From Gamsiella multidivaricata (lineage: Eukaryota; Mortierellomycota; Mortierellomycetes; Mortierellales; Mortierellaceae), in contig NW_026251727.1 of NCBI RefSeq assembly GCF_025024155.1, forward strand, positions 430,506 to 494,505: a stretch of DNA of 64,000 nucleotides, in the 5' to 3' direction. The notes beneath the pieces are model-generated. The model saw only the letters and a list, made by a program, of their open reading frames with translations, was not told where the DNA came from and did no database searches. The position numbers and the translations under genes are program-made. This document shows, in pieces, positions 21,718 to 33,960 of this stretch (position 1 is its first letter; every line of letters begins with the position of its first letter).

Positions 21718-23190
21718 TCAAGAAGTTGGCTTCGACATGTTCAGCGACCTCCAGAACCGTCCAGAGAACAAATCGCCCGACTTGACCAGCCATGCCGCAA
21801 TGCCTCCAAACCACGTTCCAACAACTGGCAAATGACAGACCCCTCCCATCGGATTCATAGCCAGCACCATCTGCTGTCGAATTGGCACATAATCCTCCAG
21901 CTTGTTCCATGACCGGCAGAGATATCCATCTGCCTCATCGTTCTCTGGCTCTTCATCCCCGCTCCGTCTTCTCGCAATCCTCTTTTCTTCCTTGTGAACC
22001 AGCTTGACAAGGTTTCGTGCACAGGTCTCACCGGCAGCAACCGCAGCCATGCAGGTCGGCACTGGATCTGCAGTCGACACATCACCAATTGCGAAGATAT
22101 GCGGAAATGCGTCATGTTCCAGCTGCAGCGTCGGCTTGACTTTGATAGCCTTTGTCTGAGGATTCAGCATCTTTTCGAAATCAAACGGCTTGTCGCTCTT
22201 ATTTTTGCCATCGGCCTTGCTCTCAGGTGGAGGACGCAATGTCGAAAGGAGGCCCGTGTCAACTGACAAGCCGATCGAAAAGAACTGCAGATCACTCTGG
22301 AATGTCTTGCCTGAACCCTTAAGTTTGATCGTCCTCTCTGCTCTCTGGATAGAATTCTCCTTTGACAAGCCAGGGATTTCTGCAAGCTCATTCAAAATCA
22401 CCTCGACACCCTCCTTCTCCAAATACCGAAGCGCCTCATCCTTGAAGCTCTGCGGGAACTTGGGGTAGTCCACAAGGGCCGATTCCGAATGGATCAACGT
22501 GATGCTCTTGCTCGGGAACGCATACTTGATTTCTGAGGCCAATTCGACACCGCAAGCTCCACCGCCAACAACGACAATCCGCTCCGACTGACGGACGTCC
22601 TCCTGGGCCTTTTCCATCAGCTTTATTCCATCGGCAGAATTGTTGACCCTCCATTTGGATGGTGATGGGTTCGTGGATCCTGTAGCGATCACAAGGTAGT
22701 CAAAATCGACTCGATGAGGGTCAGATCCTTCAGCTGCGCGTTCATCAGCCAAGGTGATGTCTGATGCGGAAGACATTGGCTCGCTAGCCGAAAGCAGGAC
22801 GTGGTCGAAAAAGACCTTCTCCACTGTGCCACGTACGACTTTATGCGGGGAACTCTCGAGAAAGAGATTGGTGTAGGGGATCCAGAGGTTTTTGATAAAG
22901 TCTTTCTGGACTAGAGCGCGGTATGATGCAATGCAATGATACATGGCATCTCGGCTATGTAACGAAAACATTGACCAATTCTTAATATCAAGATCGTATG
23001 CTGGACCCAGTTTTTTTTTTTTTTTTTTTTTTTAAAAACAAGAACCTCGATGTTATTCTCACCTCTCGATGAGAGTGATGGCCACGTTCGACTCCTTGGG
23101 CAGGTTGCGAAGCAGCTTATTGACGCATGCCACGCCGCCATAGGAACCTCCGATGACGACGATATGCAGGGGTTTGTTGGTCTTTGTCAT
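21718..23190 (-). CDS. FSP1/AMID-like NAD(P)H:quinone-type oxidoreductase, copy 2
   Basis: Two exons, 23190-23063 and 22954-21718, phase 2, 454 aa. Same architecture as copy 1: VVIGGSYGG Rossmann start, NLWIPYTNLF (compare VWIPYTDLF in copy 1), IATGSTNPSPSKW, VVVVGGGACGVELASEI, LIHSESALVDYPKFPQ and FAIGDVSTADPVPTC. The C-terminus WLVKSGDLFSGRFWRSLNMSKPTS corresponds to the FSP1 membrane-proximal tail. It is about 45 residues longer than copy 1 because of insertions (a Ser/Asp-rich loop near residue 100, a Lys/Asp-rich loop near 285, and EEKRIARRRSGDEEP near 370). The intron sits at the same place and phase as in copy 1, so the pair arose by duplication. The start at MTKTNKPL is chosen because it sits just before the Rossmann strand. 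Confidence 0.9.
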
Positions 23191-23914
23191 GGTCGAGAAC
23201 CTTGAAGTTTGAGAATAGGGTGGGAGTGAAAAAAGAGCTGTTAAGGGAGAAGAAGGAGACAATAAAGGAATTGCGAATGAGGGAATGGAGGAATAAGGAA
23301 TGAATGAGAGACAGATGAGTAAAGAAAGGGTTGAATCGCAATTGTGCTTTCTGCGCAAGTGCGAGATATCAGGAATAAGACAGCATTGACTTAGTATGAC
23401 CTCAGCGGTGGTATTCATTCGTCCTTCGATTGGGGCAGCAACAGCAACAGCGGGACTAAGATGAACTCCATAGCGGTGAATGGGTATGCGTGTGTGTGTA
23501 CATCGACCGACCGGCAGGGCATTAGATGGTTACGATTGCTTTTCTTCCCTTGTGCTGCTGTGTTACAGTTTGCATGTGCTGTATTTTCTTTTAAACGCTA
23601 CTGTTCGCAGGGCGGCATTCGTCTATTCAACATCGAAGAAAAAGGGCGTGCCACGGATAGATCTTGCCACAGAAACGCACCCCCTCCTTCTCTTCTGCCT
23701 AGATTCCCTAGGAGGACTTACAGCTGCAGCTGAACGCAAGGACGCGTTAGTGTTTGTTTGCTGTGCTTCGAGTTTCGACTCAGCCCATTGGGTCGAAGCA
23801 TAGCCAAGGGCTGGGCTGGGTTCTGCATGTACTTAAGGAGCATTTTGTATTTACATTTATTCGCTGTAGGCTGCTGGCCAGGAGGATCCCCCTCTCTCTC
23901 ACTATCTCTTAAAA
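23191..23914. other. Divergent promoter region FSP1-like copy 2 / RPS23
   Basis: 724 bp. The minus-strand leader is pyrimidine-rich; a CT-rich stretch (about 23885-23910) precedes the RPS23 ATG, as is common for ribosomal protein genes. No further gene seen. Confidence 0.55.
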
Positions 23915-25378
<1,464 letters not shown>

Positions 25379-25431
25379 AGAACAGGACGTTTGGGTCTTC
25401 TTTATGTACTGAGCAAACATTTTCGAGCCGA

Positions 25432-25437
25432 AATAAA
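25432..25437 (+). terminator. Probable RPS23 polyadenylation signal
   Basis: AATAAA 54 bp after the RPS23 stop codon, in the 195-bp convergent spacer before the stop of the thioesterase-like gene on the other strand. Confidence 0.55.
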
Positions 25438-25573
25438 ATCGATATCAAAAACATGTCTTGTAGCTCTTACCTTTTTTTATTTACAAGACAAGACTGAGGT
25501 TGCAAAGTATGAATGGCTGGTTTTTATTTTATTTTTTTATTGCGATGATTGGACTGAAAACTATGAGCTTCAT

Positions 25574-27148
25574 TTATCGTTGCCATACTTCTGTGTCGCT
25601 AGTCTGTTCGTATTGATGGAGCTGCAGATGAGGGACCACTGACTCTGGTTGATGACGAACTGCAGAGGCATAGGACATGGGCTTGGCGGCTGTCGTCGTC
25701 TTTGAGCCCGGCACAGGCACAGACTGGTGAAGCTCCTTGGACTCGACCACGAATGACGATGATGGTAACACAGCCTCGAACGAGCTGCTGTCCGTCGACT
25801 GCGTAAGAACATCCTGCTGTTGATGTTGCTGGTGGTGATGCTCCAGTGATTTCGATGTTGTCACCACAGTCGGAGAGATCGGTCGTGAAGAAAGCGGCAG
25901 GAAGCTGTCTCCAAGCACAATCGCATCCTCGACTGTATCCGCGATCAAGGACGATGATGAAGATGAAGAAGTCGAAGACGACCGCCTCAGTCGCTCCTCC
26001 CGTTCTCGCTTCAACCGCTGAATCTCATACTCCTCCTCATTGTCCTGATCCGTGCCCGCACGTACCACGACGCTGGTCTGCATCCCCGACGCACACACGA
26101 CGAATTTGCTGCGCTCGATCCCCGTGCCTGGCACCAGGACGTTCCCGCCAGTTGCAGTCGGTGATGGCAGGGGTGGTGGTGCTGTTGTTGCCCCGACCCA
26201 GCTCTTCCAAGAAAACATGGCGGGTCTGTACGAGGCTGAAGGGGTTGAGGGCGAGGTAACAATGTCGGACGATCCGGGCAGTAGACCGCTGGCTTTCATA
26301 ATCTCGACCTTGACCGTAATACTATGATCCCCACGCACGACGACGGCTCCGCGTGAGACGAGCAAGTACGTTGAAGCATCACAATCGGAGAGGATGTTGC
26401 ATTTGAAATCGATCGGTTTGAGAGTAAAGTGCCGGGGCAAGAGTGTCATTCCTGTTAACTGGCTGGTCATCGCAATTAACGTTGGCAGCAAGCTAGCTGT
26501 AAAATGAAAAGTGAGCAAAGTGATTCAAATTCAATGACCAAGCATAATAATAACAACAAAACATGCATCGAGAAAAAAAAAATCCTTACCATGGAAGGCT
26601 CCTCCCTCACCCGAAACCTCGGTCCTGAAGGGCATGATAATCTCGACGCGTCCTGGCCGTACGCCTGCAAGACTCACCCCAAGGGTCTTGCACAGTCCAA
26701 ACCGTGTCATCATCGCATTCACCCTCTCCCAGTACGTATCCTCTGCCGGCGTCCACAGGATCTCGCTCAACTCGTCCATGCTCATCCCCAGTCCCTCCGC
26801 CGCCGCTGCTGACGCGTTTGCCTCCCGATTTGCCAACGCATTCGCACCGTTGCTGCTGTTCCCGCCGCCGTTTCTCGTTGCTGTCGAAGATGATGAAGAT
26901 GTGAAGTAGCTGAGGGTTTTGATGGCCTTGATGGTCGGGGGGAGTAACTTGATGATCGGTAGAATGACCGTGATGAACTTTAGGATCGTGGCCGGACCCA
27001 AGGACAAGAGGATGGCCTTGCGACGATGGGCCTTCAGGAGCGAGAGGGCCACGAGAAATGTCCGCTGCAGCTCCAGTGTGATCCGGTTCACATACTTTGT
27101 GGGGACTAGCTTCCGATACGTTGAGAACTTTGATTGTACGTTCGGCAT
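25574..27148 (-). CDS. PaaI-type hotdog thioesterase-like protein with long C-terminal tail
   Basis: Two exons, 27148-26590 and 26496-25574, phase 1, 493 aa. Residues about 45-85 are hydrophobic (a run like AILLSLGPATILKFITVILP then IIKLLPPT), so membrane association is likely. After a Ser/Asn/Ala-rich linker comes a hotdog-like domain: RVNAMMTRFGLCKTLGVSLA, RVEIIMPFRTE, GEGGAFHASLLPTLIAMTSQ, HFTLKPIDFKCNI, RGAVVVRGDHSITVKVEI. This pattern (an aromatic-His near the central helix, then two long strands) fits PaaI-like acyl-CoA thioesterases, but the usual GG-HGG is reduced to GGAFHAS, so activity is unsure. The last 230 residues are low complexity with a short coiled coil (EEEYEIQRLKREREERLRR) and His/Gln-rich parts. 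Confidence 0.72.
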
Positions 27149-27885
27149 CTGTGATCAATCAGATATGAAGGAGGGAGGAGGGGAGGAGAGGAGGGGGAGG
27201 AGTGGCCGAATGTAGAATGGTATCAAGGGAAAATAGAAAAACGGTCGGGATGCAGTGCTCAAAATGCAGGTCCACAAAAGAGCCAGGGCTGGATATACGA
27301 TAGCTGGTATAGGTTGATCTCGGTGTCTGCTGATGAGCTGATGAGCTGATGAGGCCTGGCAGTGGAGTCGATGGGCGATGGAGGAGGGATGGAATGAAGA
27401 GAAGGAGTGGGATCCGACTTTGAAGAGGACGAGAGCGAGAGCGGGAGCGGGCGTGGGCTGGGTCCAGTGCGAACCACGGCTCTTTGTCGCCTCCGCACTC
27501 GGCACGTGAAGAAAAGGACGAACCATCGTGTGCACCGTGTGCAGCAGCCGAGCAGAGCGCATCCCAGCCCGATCGGCCAAGTCCATTTTTGTGAACCATT
27601 TCTCGTGCGACCAACCGCCCTCTGTCAACACCTCCACAACACACTGCACACAAACATCGCATCCGAGACATCAAAGCTTGGCATTCGTCTTCTTGGATCT
27701 CTAGAGAGGGATAGGCCATTCGCGCGTTTATTATTATTACACTCAGCAGGCCGATATATATATATATGTATATATGGTACATAGTGAAAAGAAATATAGT
27801 ACAAGTATATAACTGGATGCAGAGAGCGTTGTTGCAAGAGTTTCTCCCGACGTAAATGCAATACATAACGCGTGCGCCGGAATGT
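27149..27885. other. Spacer between BRF1 and thioesterase-like gene
   Basis: 737 bp. It includes a (GGA)-rich block (about 27170-27205) next to the thioesterase-like start and a TATATATATATG tract at about 27753-27775. Long open minus-strand frames run through it but look composition-driven. Confidence 0.5.
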
Positions 27886-30069
27886 CTAGTCATAGTCATC
27901 ATCGTAATCGTCCTCGAAATCTTGGTAGTTATCGTCGTTGTTGTCAATGTCGACGAGGTTCTCCCCAAACTCGGCGTCATCCCCGAGATCTGGTGGCCAG
28001 TGACCCTCCTCCGGCATTTCTTCCATTCCTTGTTTGACAGCAACTTCCTCGGCACCACTGTCTCCCATGTCGGTAATGGCATCCCAATTGATCTTTGATG
28101 ACCGCATCTTCTTTGCTTGTTGACCGCCCTGAGAAGCCACAGAAAGATGCGGCCTCTCCCTTTTGTCCCTGGATCTCGGTGGCTTCTTGGGTGCATGGCG
28201 ACGCTGCGCCCAGTACTTTGCTTTTTGCTCCGCTTCCAGATACGTTGGCTCCATGATCCTTAAAAGTGCTTGTCTTTCCGATGGCGTTCTCTTGTATTTT
28301 TCAAATTCCTGTTCGTCCAGATCCTCGCCAGTCAATTCAACCGATGCCATCTCCTCCTGTGTTCGAGTCACACCCGGATCTGACGCCTTCGCTTCATCGC
28401 TGCGTAGCCAGTACTCCAAAGCATTGTCGCTCGCCTCAATGAGCTCCTGTTCAGTCCTTGCTCCAAGTTCGAGCAGGCGTTTGATCCGGTTGATTCGCGC
28501 AAGATCTTGAGGCTCCTGGGTCTTTGCCTTCTGAAATGGTGCGGGGGAATATTCGGCCTCCCCCTTTGCAACCTGAATGAGCTCAGCCTGTCGTCTCTCT
28601 CGCTCTCTGTTGGCCAAATATGCTGGTGGATACAATCGGGGGTCGGATTTATCGTTTGAAGGCTCGCCGAATCCATTATTTGAATGGGATGAGTCGTGAT
28701 CCTTGATATCCTGCTCCCCTTCAAAGCTTTCGGGCTCTTCTTCATCAGTATCACCATCGCGCATTACTGAAAGAAATTCGTCTTGAGTCGCAACCTGCTC
28801 GAGCTCGGGATCCTGCTCCCATCTATCAAAGTCCTCCTCATCCGAGATCGCACACCCTGCCTTGTCCAGCAAGGTCCACAGCCGCTTGTTGTGTTCCTTA
28901 AGATGTCCAAAGTACACAATAACATCCTCCATGTAGTACACCAACTTTTTGTCCTTGATATCACGGGCATTGTTATGAAACGGCAGTTGCTGCGCCCATA
29001 CAAGCATACACTTTCGTAACTCCTTGTACCGAATTGCTACCGTGGACTTTGCGCTCCTGAACACAAGAGCCACAAACTCGAACAGCTCCTCAGGTACCTT
29101 GGTCAGCATCAATCGCACTTCCACTGCCACGATCAGACAGGCGGCAACCATTCCCTGAGGATTGCGGCCCGACGGTAGGCTTGCATCCATCGCGATCGCC
29201 ATGCATTTTTGAGCCGATGACAACAGACTACGCAGGCTTGACGCTCTCGTTTCGTCCTCCAGGTTGAATCCAAAAGCATCCTGGATATCTTGGGCCAGTC
29301 TTTCCATCTCACCTCGCTCGTTAGAGTCCGCAGAACCGATGGTCATAATTCTCTCCAGCATGGTCCACGGATCTTCCTCCGCATTGAGAAGTTGGCTACT
29401 GTCAAGATCCAGGATCTTGAGTTCAATCAGGGTCGACTTGACCTGCTTGCACGCGGCTCCGATCTTGTAGGGCGACATCTCTGCTCGGACCGCAATATCG
29501 ATTAACGTTATTCCTCTCTTGGCCTCCTTGGCGGCGAGGTAAAGACAAGCGAGGGCAGCTCTGGCTGCTGGGTTCCAAAACCGTGGGTTCGAGATGCTCA
29601 TGATGTTCTTCCAGAGATAGTACGCTCGACTCGAATCGGCGCTCTTGAGTCCGGATCCGCGTGCAACTGTCGCAAGTAGTGTCCGAACTTGCTCAAAGCG
29701 CTTACGGCGATACAAACGTATGCGGGTTGCTGCATTCGCGACGGAAATGTATGCGAATGCTCCGTGTCTGGTGTCCGTGAGCAGCGATCGACCGGTGCGA
29801 GAAACCAGGGTGGTTCCATAATAGGATGTGTTATCCACTCCCGCCGCGTCTAGCGCGTTGCTCAGAATATTCTCTTGAAGCACATGGCCGCAGTCGCAGC
29901 ATACGAGAGCACCGACCTCAGGGTCTTCGAGAATGTTGGTGCCATGGCAGCCAGGACATGTTAATTCTGATCGCTGTGCATTGCTGGAAGCTCCTGTGCG
30001 ATTGCCACGGGTGCTGATGGCGGAGGGTGCGCTAGGAGGCGCCGATATTGCTGTTGCTGCCCTGGACAT
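27886..30069 (-). CDS. BRF1: TFIIIB subunit BRF1 (TFIIB-related factor)
   Basis: Single exon, 727 aa. The N-terminal zinc ribbon has Cys38, Cys41, Cys57 and Cys60 (CPGCHG...CCDCG). Two cyclin-like folds follow (about 100-330), recognisable by AARAALACLYLAAKEAKRGITLIDIA and GRNPQGMVAACLIVAVEVRLML. The BRF1-specific C-terminal region is clear: SVELTGEDLDEQEFEKY, then a helix ending EPTYLEAEQKAKYWAQRR, then SSKINWDAITDM, the TBP/Bdp1-binding homology block. It ends in a strongly acidic tail. BRF1 bridges TFIIIC and TBP and recruits RNA polymerase III to tRNA and 5S genes; a tRNA-Lys lies 4.2 kb away. The cyclin folds are diverged from yeast and human BRF1, and the zinc ribbon is preceded by about 35 disordered residues. 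Confidence 0.88.
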   Translation of the reverse strand: MSRAATAISAPPSAPSAISTRGNRTGASSNAQRSELTCPGCHGTNILEDPEVGALVCCDCGHVLQENILSNALDAAGVDNTSYYGTTLVSRTGRSLLTDTRHGAFAYISVANAATRIRLYRRKRFEQVRTLLATVARGSGLKSADSSRAYYLWKNIMSISNPRFWNPAARAALACLYLAAKEAKRGITLIDIAVRAEMSPYKIGAACKQVKSTLIELKILDLDSSQLLNAEEDPWTMLERIMTIGSADSNERGEMERLAQDIQDAFGFNLEDETRASSLRSLLSSAQKCMAIAMDASLPSGRNPQGMVAACLIVAVEVRLMLTKVPEELFEFVALVFRSAKSTVAIRYKELRKCMLVWAQQLPFHNNARDIKDKKLVYYMEDVIVYFGHLKEHNKRLWTLLDKAGCAISDEEDFDRWEQDPELEQVATQDEFLSVMRDGDTDEEEPESFEGEQDIKDHDSSHSNNGFGEPSNDKSDPRLYPPAYLANRERERRQAELIQVAKGEAEYSPAPFQKAKTQEPQDLARINRIKRLLELGARTEQELIEASDNALEYWLRSDEAKASDPGVTRTQEEMASVELTGEDLDEQEFEKYKRTPSERQALLRIMEPTYLEAEQKAKYWAQRRHAPKKPPRSRDKRERPHLSVASQGGQQAKKMRSSKINWDAITDMGDSGAEEVAVKQGMEEMPEEGHWPPDLGDDAEFGENLVDIDNNDDNYQDFEDDYDDDYD

Positions 30070-31316
30070 GAGTATAAGTTTCCTTTGGAGTCGTCCTAGA
30101 CGATGGAAGCGCCTTGGTGCCTGAGTGTCATGGGAAGGGTGTGTTGACGAGTATGTCAGTACAAATAAAAATAAAAAAATAAAATGCGTTCAGCTTTGCT
30201 CTGCCGTGACTTGTCGTCTATAGCAATCCCGGGTGTGCGAAAGTTACCCGATTGGGATAGTCAAATCAAATCAAACGGCATTTCTGAGGGCGGGGAATTG
30301 CACCATGCTGCCATCTGGACAAGAATGAGCTCTCCTTTCCCTGTCTCTGAGCATATAATTGCTATCAGCGATAGACCTTTTTTTTTTTTTTTTTTTTTCT
30401 TATGACAAAAACTGCCATCTCACGGCATTCTTGATACATACTGAATCACGCATCATACATTAAAAACGACTATGGCTAAAATGATCTGCAAGCACATCCA
30501 TGAGCAGACAGACCATGGTGAAGAGTGGGTAATAGTAAACATATTGGTCGGCGAACAGACCAAGCCCGTGAGAGTGGCATGACTATGTATGATATGGATT
30601 GTAGGTCGCAATGCGTCGGCTGCAATTGCGACATCCTTTGTACTTAATCGTACGCAAACCGCTTTCCTTTCGAATTCCTGGTCCGCACAGTCTGAGTGCA
30701 GTGCTTGCGAGGGAGTCAGGGCCCGCACGCATCGATGGAGCCACATGGACGAAATTGGCTCCCCAGAAGTTTTCTTTCATTTTCTTCTCACCAACTTCAA
30801 CGTCAGCTGTGGGTAGTGAAGAAGAGTGCGGAATTTGAATGGGAAACGAGTTCGCCTGGCTTTTGGGATATAAGGACTGAATAAGGGCCAATTCATTCTG
30901 GAGAATAGGGTTTCTGGCTGACTTCGCCCGCCTCCACGATCGAGCGCGCCATGGCCTGGACTGAATTGGGCGCTGGTATTCTATCTGAGAAAGGAGTCAG
31001 CCTTTGTTATATATCTAAAAACTTTGTTCTTTACCCACACCTTGCAGAGCAAGAGACCTTTGAACACTTATAAAAGAAGGAGCTCCTTCGTCTTCTTTAC
31101 CTCTTCTTCAGCTCCATCTCGCTAACCGGAACACCTTCTCCTGCATTGCATTGCATCCAAAGAAACCCCTCCCATTTGATTTTCCCTCCATTTTCCCGTC
31201 TCCTGGTTCCACCACACATTCCTGTACCTTTCCTCGTGTTTAGCGTCAATCTTTTGATTTCCTTTATTATCCCTGTCGCTCCACACCTTCCTCAAATTAC
31301 CAAGAACCAAGCAACG
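30070..31316. other. Divergent promoter region BRF1 / MFS transporter
   Basis: 1.25 kb. A T-run is at about 30380-30398. A good TATAAAAG at 31069-31076 serves the MFS gene with a leader of about 220 nt. Short open frames (for example minus 30891-30583) show nothing recognisable. Confidence 0.55.
31069..31076 (+). promoter_or_regulatory. TATA box of the MFS transporter gene
   Basis: TATAAAAG, 241 bp upstream of the ATG at 31317, followed by a pyrimidine-rich leader. Confidence 0.6.
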
Positions 31317-33149
31317 ATGCTCAGACGTAATGCTCTCCTGTCCGACAGGACCGCCAAGTATGTCTCCCTTGCCATCGGTATCATCGTCATGGCCCTGTCC
31401 GGCTCCCTCTTCTCATTTGCCTCTCTTGGCACAGACCTCAAGGCCCGGTTCGGCTTCACCTCCTCCAACATCAACCTGCTCGCCGCCATTGGAGACACTG
31501 CCATGTACGTTGGCTTCCTCATCGTTGGTCCTATCTACGACCACTACGGTGAACGCTGGACTTTGATCGCGGCCTCTGTCCTGACCTTCTTGGGCTACGG
31601 TGGTATGTACATCGCCTATGCCAAAGCGTGGGGCGGCCTGGGATTCCTCATGGTCCTCTACTGCCTCGCCGGTATGGCTTCTACTGCTGGGTAAGCCCTC
31701 TTCCTCTCGTGATAGTAATAGGCATTTGCTTCAACCCACAACCATCGTTCTTACCGACTTTTTTTTTTTTTTTTTTTTTCTGTGGTGCTTAGATATCTGG
31801 CTGCGCTCGCTGCCAACATGGCCAATTTCTCAGCCGCCACTTCTGGCACTGTCTCGGGCGTCCTGCTCGCCTTCTTCGGCCTTTCTGCGACCCTCTTCTC
31901 CCAGGTCAAGACCCATCTATTCTCGGGCGAGAATGAACCCCCTACCGCAACTGGGGAACTCAAGGGTTCCAGGGCCACCCAGAACTACCTGCTTTTCCTG
32001 ACCATCATCACTACCGTCATCTACGTAATCGCCGCCATCTTCATGGTCAAGGTTAACAAGCCCGCTGTCAAAACCCTCGACTCTGGCTCTTCCTCAAACA
32101 CGACCATTAACCATGATCTGTCCGAGAAGCAAGCGACTGTTTCAGTCGATACTGCCTCTCCTGCTCAGGCCCTGTCGCGTAACACGACCTTTACGCCCTC
32201 GATGTTCAACGGTCGTGAGCCTGGGCTGCGTCTAGAGGACTGGAACCAGTCAAGCGCAACTCTCGACAAGCAGCCTGCGACTCCCGAATCAGCTCACCAC
32301 ATCCCTGGTGACCATATCCTCGAAGACACCGCTCCTCCTGCGCCTGCTGCCGCCCCTGTGACAACCACTGATCCTACGAAGGCTACCTTCAATCCATACT
32401 TGACTTCGGTCGACATGAAGCCCAAGCAGCTGCTCTTCGAGTCAACCTTCTGGTTCTTTGTCATCGCCCAGGTTTCCCAGCAAGGTTTCTCGTACATCAA
32501 TAACGTTGATTCCATCATCCACGCCATCCTCGACCCTATGGACCCCAGCACTGTGACCCGCTCGGTTTCCTTGACAGGTCTCCATGTAACCCTCATCTCG
32601 ATCGGCAACTGCCTGGGTCGTCTTGCCTCGGGTATCGTCTCTGACTGGGTGATCGCGCGCTATCGCATCTCGCGCTCCATCTTCTTCTTCGTCTCCGAGG
32701 CGCTCATTCTGATCCCACTGTTGATCATGGGCTTCTCCAAGCCTGTGGTCTCGCTGGCCGGCCTCATCATCAGCTCCTGCTTGATCGGTGCTACCTACGG
32801 TGCCACTGGTGCGCTCTTTGCATCGATGACACGCGACTTTTTCGGAAACAAGTACTACGGCAGCGCCTGTGGCATGGTCATGGTGTTGAACGGTGCTAAC
32901 CCATTCATCGCCAACCAGTTGTATGGTCTCTTTTATGACCGTGCTGTGAAGAATATGCCTCCTGCGCCTGTTGGCAGTGTGCTTGAGGACCATATGACGT
33001 GTGTGGGCAGCTCCTGCTACGACTCGAGTTTCAAGATCGCGTCGCTGCTGCAGTTGGTGTGTATTCTTTCTGCAGGATTACTGTTTTGGGCGCACATGAA
33101 GAAGGGCAAGAAACTGATGCAGAAGATGATGACCACTGAAACTGTATAA
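31317..33149 (+). CDS. Major facilitator superfamily transporter (Nodulin-like/MCH1 type)
   Basis: Two exons, 31317-31690 and 31793-33149, phase 2, 576 aa. The first half has hydrophobic helices: YVSLAIGIIVMALSGSLFSF, INLLAAIGDTAMYVGFLIVG, then the MFS loop YDHYGERW before TM3. The second half resumes after a cytosolic loop of about 120 residues rich in Ser/Thr/Pro/Ala, with helices around VSLTGLHVTLISIGNCLGR and MGFSKPVVSLAGLIISSCLI. The N-terminal half resembles the Nodulin-like/NFD4 and fungal MCH1 branch (monocarboxylate-type permeases); the substrate is unknown. The intron holds a T-run of about 22. AATAAA occurs at about 33264-33269. Confidence 0.83.
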
Positions 33150-33750
33150 AACATGAAAGCACACCTGGAATGGAGGAGAAGACGACAACGAACATTCATA
33201 CCCAGCATTATCCACAGCTCTTTATACCACTTGTACAATAGCATTTTTATATTCCTCGCTCATAATAAAAAAAAAACATTTGCATAGTTCAATTTAAAAA
33301 ATCGCCTTTTGTGCTTGGATGCAGCATTTACAAGCTCGTTGCCTATGTACAAAAAAAAAAAAAAAAAAAAAGGAGGCGTCATATCAACCTCAACTCTAGA
33401 CTATCTGCATAAAGCAAAGACGCGTCTTCAGTAAATCGATCTATGGGTAGATTATTGCGACGCTTGAACCACGGTCATTGGAGGTGTAAGACATAGCAAT
33501 GGACTCTATGGAGTGTTGAATGAGCCGAGTTTTGCGCCCCCAAGCTACAATGAAAAATGTCGCGCCTCCAGTCTATGAAAGCTTGCCCTCACAATTTCCT
33601 GCCCGCCTATAAAACCAACGCGGCCCTGCATCCCATTTCTGGTTCCTCAGTACACATTCCACGGACTTGTATGCCTCGCCTATCACCACAGACGAGTCAG
33701 CAACATGCCTCAATTTGCCATGTTTCTAGCTCTTCAGTCCCAGGGGCCAC
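33150..33750. other. 3' flank of MFS gene
   Basis: It contains an A-run at about 33350-33370 and an orphan plus-strand TATAAAA at 33608-33614. The only downstream plus-strand frame is 81 codons long (33557-33802) and antisense to the small gene below. No gene called. Confidence 0.5.
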
Positions 33751-33960
33751 TCACCTCGCTCTCAAGCCCAACAAGTACTTGCGCTTGCAGAGAGTGAGCT
33801 GAGTGGCCCCGGAGGATAGCGCGACCAGCACGACGATGCTTGCAAGGACGACCTGCAGATTCTCCTTTGGACGCCCCCTTCGAGCCTTATTGAGCACCGG
33901 ACCCTGAGACGACAGCAGAGCCAGAGCAGCGGGGATGTGTGGTCCACACATGATCTTCAT
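33751..33960 (-). CDS. Possible small single-pass membrane protein (69 aa)
   Basis: An ATG frame with a plausible domain order: short N-terminus (MKIMCGPHIPAALALL), a basic stretch (NKARRGRPKENLQ), one hydrophobic segment (VVLASIVVLVALSSGA) and a basic end (KRKYLLGLRAR). An ATAAAA element at about 34075-34080 lies some 115 bp upstream on the minus strand. I recognise no family. Length and hydropathy suit a small ER or mitochondrial membrane protein, but chance cannot be excluded. Confidence 0.38.
   Translation of the reverse strand: MKIMCGPHIPAALALLSSQGPVLNKARRGRPKENLQVVLASIVVLVALSSGATQLTLCKRKYLLGLRAR

Noticed and set aside
27159..28196. 345-codon minus-strand open frame overlapping the 3' end of BRF1
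   Set aside because: It runs out of frame through the acidic, repeat-biased BRF1 tail and into a pyrimidine-rich spacer. The peptide is low complexity with no recognisable domain; BRF1 explains the coding signal.
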